Source of the DNA: Mactromeris polynyma
Taxonomy: Eukaryota; Mollusca; Bivalvia; Venerida; Mactridae
Length of the DNA: 64,000 nucleotides
Assembly (NCBI GenBank): GCA_032209605.1
Contig: JASFXZ010000010.1
Location: 5,849,385 to 5,913,384 of the forward strand
Direction: 5' to 3'
Shown piece after piece: positions 44,122 to 54,800 of the stretch. The first letter of the stretch is position 1. Each line of letters starts with the position of its first letter. The position numbers and the translations under genes were made by a program. The notes under the pieces were generated by a model. That model made no database searches, was not told the DNA's origin, and worked only from the letters and a program-made list of their open reading frames with translations.

Positions 44122-44736
44122 AAGTCAAACATCAATAAGATCAACATGGTCAGTGAATTTTATGGAATATAACAAATAAATTGACACTTAATTAACCTCT
44201 TCCCACGTTGATTCACCAGCACTTGAAACAAATTCTGGGGAAGACCCTGCATGTCAACTTACTTCCTCCATGAGCATAAAACATCAATGCACGAAAGTTG
44301 GAAATTAACTTTAATATATACATACCATTGAGGTTAGTTTCTGAGTTTTTTCTTTACTTTAGGTGAATGACAACAGGCCTCTTGAGAGGGGAAATAGTAA
44401 GAGGGGAAAATACTGTACATTACAAAGTACACACATATATTAATATTTCCCTGTGGCCAAAGTTTGTATTCTTTAACTTCCAGAGACAAAGACATGTAAT
44501 TTTATTAGTTATCATGAGATAAAAATAAGATACATCACAAGTCAATGTTTCTGGTATTCTGAAAATGTCAACAATGCTATACTAGAGTCTGTACTTGCAG
44601 AAAAACTATATTGGAAATGCTAAGGGTACGGGAGTTTGACTAAAAAATAAGTCAGCACAATTAATCAGAATAGGAATAACTACCACTAATATAATCATTC
44701 AAACTGTTTATATTATTGTCTTACAGTGGACCAGCA

Positions 44737-44898
44737 ATGACGGTTGACACTAAACCCAGTGTAATATATTGTTGTCGTCTCTGCACAAAATTATGTGTCA
44801 AAGAAATGTTTATAGTGAAAACAAACATGGAGAAGGCCACAATCATACTCATAGTTATCATCTGTACTACGGTTGTGCTGTTTATGTTTCTAAATTAA
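44737..44898 (+). CDS. Unassigned small ORF or terminal exon with C-terminal membrane anchor
   Basis: An open frame of 53 codons from ATG, ending TAA: begins MTVDTKPSVIYCCRLCTKLC and ends with a hydrophobic run, ATIILIVIICTTVVLFMF-LN, typical of a tail anchor or single-pass segment. A good 3' splice site (TTATTGTCTTACAG, ending 44726) lies just upstream, so it could be the last exon of a plus-strand gene. I do not recognise the protein and saw no partner exon. It lies upstream of SLMAP on the opposite strand. Chance ORF remains possible. Confidence 0.25.
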   Translation: MTVDTKPSVIYCCRLCTKLCVKEMFIVKTNMEKATIILIVIICTTVVLFMFLN

Positions 44899-46574
44899 TG
44901 TAATGTTTTAGTCATCCATCCAACATTGTTGACTTCATTTTTCTCCAACAGTTTTAATTTCAATTTCAATGGATAACTAAAATTTCTAGGGCTATTAAAA
45001 ACCATGCAGATAACAAAATGACGTTGATGCAAGGGAATCGGCACAACCTTGTTAATAAGAATAAAAATTGTGCCAACAGACAATTTTCAGGCCATAACTC
45101 AATTTATTTTCAGTAACTGAATAAACCATTTACTGTTGCACAACGACCGGCTTACACAAAAATGTGACAACAACAAAATTTCGTAACACACGTTTTTGTT
45201 TCAGAAGAGATTATAATGTAAACAGTTTGATTGATTACGAGACAGTAGTTTTGTAATATAATGATAAATTATGCCAATTAGGTGTATTCATCAAACTCAA
45301 GTGTCCGTAGGCTGGTGTAGCGCATCCAATATAGAATTTATACAGGGTTTGGGACTAGACTTGTACAGGACTAGACAGTGAGTAGACTTCTGAACCCATA
45401 ACCGCTGCCAATTGTCAAACTAATACTGACCATACAGTAACAGTGTCATTGCATGATTTTGATTTCAGAAGAGTGAAAGAACATGAATGTTTTATCACTC
45501 AGTAATACTGCAAAATTTAGGCCATATTCTTTAAAACTGGTTTCAGTTGAAAAAGAAACAAGACAGCAAGTTAAAAATTATGTATGTCAAACAGGAAAAT
45601 ACCCACACAAACCATCTGTTACAATATTTACTGTCTGACAGAAGCAGAACACCTTCATGCAAAATGTTGACAATGAAAAACAAGTCAGAATTGATGTTAA
45701 ACCAGAATAATGCAGTGATTTAGAAGTTTAAGACCAAAAATTCCATGTTTTTACCGTTCCGTCCCCTGCTTATCATATTTACCGAAATTTACCAGCGAAA
45801 CTTCACACATCAGAACTAAAACACTAAATTTACAAGGGTTTAAACGAAACTTAAATGATTCGACCAAATAAAGTCAGAGGATATGGTCGATTTGGACAAT
45901 AAACATACAAATACAAACCATTCGTTTGATTTAGATCCGAATCAACTTCAAAACAGCCATAATTGATTTTTCCTGTACCGATAATCTCAAAGCGAAAATG
46001 GCAACTGAAATAAAATTCTATTGTAAGCAGGAATAACAATCATTTGATGGACAAAATATTTTACAACAATAATTAATATGTACAAAAGCATACAATAAAT
46101 AAACTAAAACATTCGCAATGATAGTTATTGTTTATATCTTTATATTTAGAGACTATTAAATACGTCTGGATAAATTCCACACTGTACGGTTCCCAAATAG
46201 GCGTGATGGTACTAAATTTAATCCTAACGCCATTGTGAACTAAACTGGTGCATACATGTTGCATGTATAATATAAACATGACGTATATATATACTAATAC
46301 TATTACTAATGACCCACGAAACAGAAATTGACCAATTTTATGAACTGTAACATAACATAGCAGTATTAATGATTTGGCTTAGTATATCTTCCGAGAATGG
46401 CAATAATATTAGGAATTAAATAGTATATGTATTACTGTTCTGGGCATATTGGTCCGCTGTACTCAGTATATAGATCGCTATTATCGTTATATGGGTTCTG
46501 TACTTAGTATATTAGCTCGGTGTGGGTACAATGACAGTTGTAAATGTATGGAACGCCAAGTCTACATAAACTCA

Positions 46575-46600
46575 AATATTTGAAGAGCTCTTCAAATATT
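46575..46600. repeat. Perfect 26-bp palindrome
   Basis: AATATTTGAAGAG followed by its exact reverse complement, centred on GAGCTC at 46587/46588. No loop. Confidence 0.95.
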
Positions 46601-46689
46601 AAGATAAGATGTATTTATATTAAGATAACATGAAGACTTGTTTTGCATTTGATGAGTAGACTTACAAACCTATTATATATGTGAAATAT

Positions 46690-46795
46690 TGTGTTCTTTG
46701 CTCTTGATAAAGGCCCAGTGTGGCCGAAATATAGAGCTTGAGTGGATTTTTACACCAGACATTACATTGATATCCTTTTTGTGATATTTCAACAA
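46690..46795 (+). mobile_element. Penelope-like element remnant with degenerate hammerhead-like core
   Basis: CTTGATAAAGGCCCAGTGTG then GCCGAAATATAGAGC: the GGCC...GGCC stem followed by GAAA, preceded by a variant of CTGATGA, resembles the hammerhead ribozyme core found in Penelope-like retroelements and retrozymes. The following 'TTTTTACACCAGACATTACA' stretch is also typical of such element ends as I recall. The core is mutated (TTGATAA), so a relic at best. Confidence 0.4.
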
Positions 46796-47088
46796 CAAGA
46801 TTAAGATAAGATCTGTGCCATGTTTGATGTTAATCATGGTTGCTTACGGGGGTTGCACTTTAAGTCAAACGTCAAAACGTTATGACGTCGCCCTTTGTTT
46901 ATACGAGTTGATACGCTTATGTTGATCTAATCCATATACTAACTGTATTGTTGGTTGTACAGGTTGGTCATTCGGGAGACTGTAGTTGCTAGTGGTTCGC
47001 TGTATCCCCACTATATGGGTCGATATATGAGTGCCTGGAATGGGTATTTGGATCCTCCGTATATAGGACTCTGTAACGGATTTCTAGG

Positions 47089-47535
47089 ACCCTGTACTGA
47101 GTATTTCGGTAGCTCTACAATAGGTGTGTCTGTGTATTGCGACCCGCTGTACTCAGTATTTCGGTAGCTCTACAATAGGTGGGTCTGGGTATTGCGATCC
47201 GCTGTACTCAGTATTTCGGTAGCTCTACAATAGGTGGGTCTGGGTATTGCGATCCGCTGTACTCAGTATTTCGGTAGCTCTACAATAGGTGGGTCTGGGT
47301 ATTGCGATCCGCTGTACTCAGTATTTCGGTAGCTCTACAATAGGTGGGTCTGGGTATTGCGATCCGCTGTACTCAGTATTTCGGTAGCTCTACAATAGGT
47401 GGGTCTGGGTATTGCGATCCGCTGTACTCAGTATTTCGGTAGCTCTACAATAGGTGGGTCTGGGTATTGCGATCCGCTGTACTCAGTATTTCGGTAGCTC
47501 TACAATAGGTGGGTCTGTCGATCCGCTGTACTCAG
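47089..47535. repeat. 55-bp minisatellite, eight copies
   Basis: Unit GCGATCCGCTGTACTCAGTA then TTTCGGTAGCTCTACAATAG and GTGGGTCTGGGTATT. Successive starts are exactly 55 bp apart and the last six copies are almost identical. The flanks (46440-47085 and 47540-47900) hold many degenerate 'CTGTACTCAGTATATGGGTC' relatives. Confidence 0.95.
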
Positions 47536-49566
47536 TATATTATACTCAGAATATTACGTTCACTGTACTGTACTCAGATATTTGGGTCTGCTGTACTGGG
47601 TTTATCAGTTGAGGCACCAAGTGCATGGCTCCTAAAGTATACGTGTTAAATGGCCCGATATTCTGGAAATATCTGTTGATTTGCTGGGTATATTAGACTG
47701 CCGATTCAGTATTTGGGTCTTTGTATACAGTATATAGGTCACTATACATTTAATATACATATTTGTGTTAATGTATCTAGCATTCAGACCGATCAACCCA
47801 TACTTAAGTCTCTGTAACGGATACATGTAGGGGCTGGCTGTACTCAGTATATGACTCGTTATGTCCTGTATTTGGGTCGCTGCTCAAAAGTATTTTGGTC
47901 ATAGGTAAGTGTGGTGGGTATATGGATCACAGGTACTTCGCCTACGTGTGATGTACGCAGCACATGTATATAGATGTCTGTACTCGTACTTGGAAAATTG
48001 ATACTAAGGTACACAAATGCCTTGGCCAAATTCATAATGGAGTTCATTAAACCTGAATTATAGCAATTAACACAGTTAGGCACATACTTAAAACATATAA
48101 GTGTGACCTAATATAACCAAATGTACACCTAAACATGAAATGCAGTTGAGTTTCGTCAGTGTATTGGCAACCCGTGCATTGTTTCATTTACAGAGTAGAG
48201 TTCAATATTTTTCTAAACGTTGTGACATTATCAGAGATGTATTTTTAAAACGGCTAAGCATCTTATTATGGTATGTTTAAGCCTTTCCAGCTTACAGGGT
48301 AAACTTACGGATTTCAATTGTATGAACTAATGGAGTATAGAATGATGTATGTTTGTTACATTGCCATGTAGCTAGACATCTTTTTTTTTTCTTTGGAAAA
48401 AAATGCAGTGTATTTGTATGTTAAACAAATGTTAGCCGTTTCGACGAGTCCGTTACTTTGTGTTTGATGTTAGAAACTGTTGTATGTGTTTAGTCCAGGC
48501 AACTCTCAATTGTTCACTCGTTTAACTTTGGAATTGTTCTAGAACATAATTATACAAGTTTTTGAATGAGATGATCTCTTTGAGTCAAATAAAAGTGTTC
48601 CGATTACTCATTTTTTGGGTCCGTGGATTCATTAAACTTTCTATTCAATTAAATAACTATCACTCGCGTCTGAATGGCGGCATATTTCTGCATTCATTGC
48701 CTATATGTTTCATTGTAAGCATGCGTTAAAGTTGATTAAAGTCGTCATACACTCCAAGCAAACTGTACGGAAACCGAGAAAAAGTTAAAATTGGTTAGGT
48801 ACTTATGAACCCACGGCACACGCCGTTTCCAGAACATTATGCGATAATGAAAGGTATCGCAACGTTGGCATGATTAATAAGTGAAATATCGTCAATGTCA
48901 TGATTTCATAACTAGTTAGTCTTTTTCATTATTGTTTCGATTCCTCGATAGTATGTTATCTGCATGTGTTTCTAGTCAGTGGTAGCAAGGGATGTGTCAA
49001 CATGATAATCTAAACAGCTTGCTCGTGAAGAACAGCTCGAGACTAATCCGGGCATAGTTGAAATATACTTACGCGCATTTGTTGCTAAGTAATGGTGCTG
49101 TGGCAATGTTAGTTTGCTCAAAACTCAAAAGGTGTGTACCTTCAACGCTGTTTGTAAAATGTGGTGCATAACATAGGACGTAAATAAGGAAAGTTGGACA
49201 TACAGCATACCAGGATCCAGGAAAACAACTACACAATACGATTAGTTTTATTTCAAGTACTAGAAACATAACATATACAACCAGTCGATAGATTCCCATA
49301 ATGAGGTATTTGCAAGTTAATAACATATCACATAATATATTCTATCAAACAATACCACAATTTCCTACTCAGTGGTTTCCCTTTACAAAGTCCAGAGACC
49401 TCAGCCATCACAAACCGGCAATTTAACAGTACTCTGTTATTTCTTTTTTTTTTTAATCTTTTGATTTTATATATTAGATATTTGACATTGTTCTGATTAT
49501 ATTACCTGTAAATATTGCTAAAGTTGATGAAACAAATAATTTGACACAACAGTGTAAAGGCCTTGG

Positions 49567-49688
49567 CTGCGTTCAGTTACGACTGACAGTCGCTCTCGTT
49601 TTGTTCTGTATCCCTGGCCCATATCACTTTGACTGCACACGGGGAACCAAATTGCAAAACGTTACGAAAATACCTTTACTGAACGCAG
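49567..49688. mobile_element. Short MITE, CTGCGTTCAGT termini
   Basis: CTGCGTTCAGTTACGACTGA at the left and TTTACTGAACGCAG at the right are inverted repeats enclosing about 100 bp. Higher GC than the flanks. Confidence 0.6.
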
Positions 49689-50524
49689 GGAAGCGGTCGT
49701 TTTATTTAATTATCCACCATCACGTGATATCCGTGAAGGCTGTGATTAATGTACTGTTAAGGGAGATAAACGCTGTGAGGAGTTCGACAATATCATAGTT
49801 TATCAACGCTTTTATACTGATTCATTTATAAATGACATCAACGTGATTTCAACAATGTATAGCTTGAAACGGTTGTAAATAAACCAATGAAAACTCGGTA
49901 TGAAAAATATTGACCAATAGACTTTGTGTACACATTGACGGTATTCTTAACTACTCCACCACACAAATACTAGTTCGTTTCACCAACAATTGAATAAGAC
50001 ACCCTTAATGTTTTATTTGTAATACACCTCCCCATAACTTTGAGTTGGGTAGGATCGGATTAGATGTTTTGTTAGAAATATTTAGAAAAATATATACAAG
50101 CACTGAAGAGACAAACGTTTGCGTGGGTACTGATATCAGTGGAACCACAGACACTCATTTTAATGAAGGCAAACAGTGACAATCGGCGGAAGTTTGTAAA
50201 TTAACCAACATATAGGACAACTTTGGATCAAAGAAATAGAATGGTATGCAGAAAATTAACCTTAACAAAAAGGTCTCAGCAACGAATGTGTGGGTAATAA
50301 ATTCTTATTCAGTTAACCATGAAACTTGGTCTTTTTAAGAACCACTGATTTCACCTTCTGTCGATTCATTGTGAATTTTAAACAAATGATCATAAAACAA
50401 CTGGTTATTAACTCATCATATACATTTAGTGGATGTCCTCACTTAAATCGTGGGGTATACTTAAGCATGATCATCAGACACCACTTTATGTACCTAAAGG
50501 AACACATTATGAGGTATGTATTAC

Positions 50525-50858
50525 ATGGTTGCATATTTCTGTCACCAGTTAACTAGAAATTTATGTGGTTATCACGTTAAAGGAACTAGATAACTACTTA
50601 ATTAACTAGAACATTATGTGGTTAACTAGAAAACCTAAGGGGTTAAGTGGGTAAGTGGGGGGGGGGGCAGTTGTGGACATTATCAGACACTTTTTCGTGT
50701 TAAGATATTTATCTGGAAGGAGAAGTTATCACGATACTTATCTAGTTAACAATATTCTTTTCTAGTAAATTAAGTAGTTATCTAGTTTCTTTAACGTGAT
50801 AACCACATACTTTTCTAGTTGATTATGTAGTTAACTGGTGGCAGAAATATGCCACCAT
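50525..50858. mobile_element. Foldback element, 334 bp
   Basis: Arms of roughly 100 bp are complementary: ATGGTTGCATATTTCTGTCA, CCAGTTAACTAGAAATT and TATCACGTTAAAGGAACTAG pair with CTAGTTTCTTTAACGTGATA, TAGTTAACTGGTGGCAGAAA and TATGCCACCAT. The centre carries a G-run (50656-50667). Non-coding. Confidence 0.82.
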
Positions 50859-51610
50859 AGTATTATATAGTCCGAACCGTTAATGTGATTCCCGCGTAAG
50901 GAGTGGGATGCGTCTATTAAATGTTAACTGACCAAACAGTACTTTACAGGTGCTCCATTTGACCAGTCAACATAGAAGAGAGGGATAACTTGTAAAGTTA
51001 CATATATCAGCATCGTATTATGGCTATTGAAAAGGAAAAATGTTTGGTTTATACCAATAATTCGGCACATATGTATGTATGAGGAATCTTGCACATTGTA
51101 CGTTTAAAAATAGTATTGACTCATTCAAAATGACTGTACATTACAGTTATCGTTGGTGGCACTATACGTACGTATCTCGTATCATCGTTAAGTGGTTTCT
51201 GCACGTTTTATATCTATAAAACCACAATTACTAAAATCGCATAATTGAATGGAATTTATATACAACATATTATAAGTATACCATATAATACAATGCTAGT
51301 ATCTAACTGTGCCATGTTTACATGTCTTAGGCCTGCTGTAGTTCTTACAGTTATTCAATAGATTGGAGTTTGCTGGACGCACGGATGTATATTATTCAAG
51401 GATAACAATCTGTACGAACGTCATAACTTCTGTCTCCAAAAAAGGTTTCCAAAAAGAGAATTATCTACACGGTAATTTTGTTCATGATAAATTATAAGGT
51501 GTCAGCACTGACCAAACTATGGAACGCCACAGCTGAACAAATTAGCTTGAAATATAATATCAGTCACCAGCGCCGTTCCCTACTCATATTCATCTCCTTG
51601 TAACGGACAA

Positions 51611-51840
51611 TCATCCTCTGTTTCTTCTACTTTGCTTTATTTCACCTTTGCACGTGTGTATTTCAACTGTCCTTGTACAATTTTTACAAATTACGTCACA
51701 ACACCAGTGAAATTTACATTCACATTTATCCACGCGCTGAATGACGTCAGTCTTATAACCCTGCCCACAACACATTATATCACACCCATCAGTGTCCATA
51801 GAAGTATTATTACACTCTCGACCCGCAGTTCCAAACGATC
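51611..51840 (-). CDS. Wnt2: Wnt2 last exon: cysteine-rich C-terminus and stop
   Basis: A 230-nt coding part: two bases, 75 codons, TGA at 51613-51611. Acceptor TTTTTCAG|GA. It encodes [40 protein letters not shown] and [20 protein letters not shown], then HTCK and a short basic tail ending in SRRNRG. The cysteine knot spacing (CC, CxC, WCC, CxxC, HTC) is complete. No clear polyadenylation signal was picked out downstream. Confidence 0.95.
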
Positions 51841-54800
51841 CTGAAAAAGTGTAGTAAAATTTATTTTAACGTGTAATGCACTTATAAATGTTTTACCCCT
51901 CGGGGGTGGATACAATGGACAGAAGACGTTTCTGGACAGGTGAAAATTTGAAATGTCGAATGATTCCGGGTCACGGCCAATATACTTTGACAAGAAGTTT
52001 AATATATTCCGGAAGTTGGGAATTAGCATAATCCCACTGTTAGGATTTAGACAAAATGCTTGTATCTAGGGTGTGGTACTCGACCCAAAAAAATGTATAA
52101 TTCACCTGGATCAGCCCGTCCCTCCAACCTGGTGCAATAAAGTGCATACTATCTACATACATTAGTGCTATGTTGTTTAGTTGAATTCTAAGACGATTTG
52201 CTAGTAATTTGGCCATCCAGAAAAACATTAAATAACGTGTTTTATGTTATTTATGTATACAAAAAACTTGTTTACATATTTGGTAAGGAATGACTCTTTA
52301 GCTGACGAAACTAGTTATTATTTCCATTTTTTAACAATCAGGCTATTTTTCTGGTTTTGTCTGTTAGTAATTTTCTATCGGTTATACATTGCAATGGTTC
52401 TTATTAGAGATGTAATAGCAAATGTAACTGGATGAAGCCAATTCAAACATCTTATATTCAGATGAGCCAGATACATCTTTAAACACCGATCAATCATTCA
52501 TCACACATTATAACTAAAAATAGTTAACTCGAAATGATTAATTACAATTATGAACACAAATACTTTATATTACTGACATCAGTCTTTTTTTTAAATCTCA
52601 GGACCGGCACACTTCCACTGTAGCACATGGTAATCGATTATGCTTTAATTATATTCTCATTGTACATTGATCGAAAGTATTTATTTATAATTATGTTAAT
52701 ATTTACATGTATGCTCATGGGCAATATTGCCTTTAGCAATAAATATATCTATCTCAAAAAATACAGATCATTGGTCGTTTATATTGTCCCAGCCGCGATT
52801 TATATGGTAGACAATAAAAACGGCAAGCACCGAAATTTGTACAATCACTGTAGGTGTGGTCATTTTTTTTAATTATTTATTTTGATACTCTGGTGCACGT
52901 GGTTTACATGTTCATTAAATCCGCCAAAATAAAATGTTGCTACAGAGAGGCAAATGTCGGGGAAAGGGAGAGAACTCGCCGACTAACGCTTATTTTACTT
53001 ACCTAGTTGTAGATTTCCAACACAATAGTCAGGTGACTCGTCGAAATAAACAAGATCGAATTTTGTGTGCTTCTTGTGGTTTTTGTTGGCCACAATCAAT
53101 TCACTGTCACCAGCATTCTGGTTAATCATCACCTAAAATTGTACAAAAATAAAAACATTCAGTAAATATCATTTGAACGCCCGCGATATAAAGTTTGTTG
53201 TATTGTTGTGATTAAATTAATGAAGTAAAGTCGCCAATCGGGGAACGAGTTCAATACAAAGTATGATCAATCTCAAAATAAACGTTATGATCGCGTCCAC
53301 AAAATGCACAGGTGCGAAATGATGCATGGTTTTATATGAGGGTACTTTAGAAAGTTGTATGTCCATGTTAACACTCCTCTATGAATCAAAGCTGAAATTT
53401 CTATTTCATCAGATAATAACGTAATTTTTCAAAAATTAAATACATGTTTAGTATTCAGCATTCTCAGTTTCAATTTATAAGTGGATAGTCGGGAACACAG
53501 CCTGGAGGTCTCATCAGGATCTATGGAAGACCAAAAAGAAACCGAACTTTTCAGTTTTTAATTAGAAATTCTCGACAAGAAGAAGAACTAAGAGAATCCT
53601 CACCTGCACTGCTCCGTTATAACGTTTCTTTAAGAACGTGCCCACCCGCCGGAAGTCCCTCATCGCACGCCAGCAAGTCCTCATTGCGCATGATCCACTT
53701 ATTCCGTGACATTTACATTCTAATTTTCTCATCTTTTTTACCGCCTGAAATAAACAAAAATATCATATAATTCGATGATCCAAAATTATGGTATATGGGT
53801 TTTCTTTGTTTTAATTGTTTTGATCAAGTTTTACGCCGTCAGTTTTCAACAATTTTTCAGTTATATACGGTGGTCAGTTGTTCTAACAAGTCTTCCTGGG
53901 ATTTATTATCAACCAATGCTAACTTTCCCTCCCGCAAACACCTGACAACTTCTCCACATGAATCAGTGGTGGAGGACAAATGACCGTAGCCAAACGTCGT
54001 GAAAGGACATGACATGCAAAGTACAGGAATCGAACCCGGACAATAATGGTTTTGAGATGTCATACTGATGTGTGCATACCAAACACTAACACACATCAAG
54101 TAATGAAGCAGCGTATGTAGTGTAATTGAAAATTAGGCCCCACCTATTTCAGTGAATAAACATTATTCTTATTTCTTAGTCACAAACATTAAGACTGAAA
54201 CTCAGACGTAGACTTAAATTTTACCCAACAATATTTTTACCAGCTTTTTCTTAAACGAATATTTTGCCTAAGCTATTGTTGATACCAAGTGTACGCTGTT
54301 GCCAAATTTTATTCAAATCTATACTGTTATATCAGCCTAGGAGCAAAAAGAACATTCAACATTTTAAAGTCTAAGTCTGATGTTCAGTCTTATTATATGT
54401 TTATGAATGAGACCCCGGATACTATGATAGACATACCTCTCTACCCGCTCTGTTGTTATGGAGATTCATTAACGCACGTGCGTCCGTATTCTTCCTCTCT
54501 TTGGCATCAATAAATGTTCGGGCAAATTTTCGGCCATAATTTACGTCATCACTGCATCCGCCCCATTCAAAATACTGACCACTACTATCTTGTTTACGTC
54601 CAGTTTTACTGGGATCACACGCGCACGTGCTTAAATGTCCTAAACTACATGCACGAGTAATGGAATACACCACGCCCGCAGACGATATTGAATATACAAA
54701 GGCAGCTTCCCGGGTCCCAACTGAAAGAGTGAAAACATAATTTAATATTACTTTTAAACACGTCGTAAAATTTGCTTTATACAGAGGATAAACTTAAAAA

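Larger units (their letters stand above)
41546..51610. other. SLMAP upstream region and SLMAP-Wnt2 intergenic DNA
   Basis: Must contain the SLMAP 5' UTR exon(s), promoter and the Wnt2 3' UTR, none of which I could fix to a position. Recognised contents: hAT-like MITEs (42145, 43926), a compound repeat (43200-43740), a small tail-anchor-like ORF (44737), a 26-bp palindrome (46575), a Penelope-like remnant (46690), a 55-bp minisatellite (47089) and foldback elements (49567, 50525). Confidence 0.6.
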
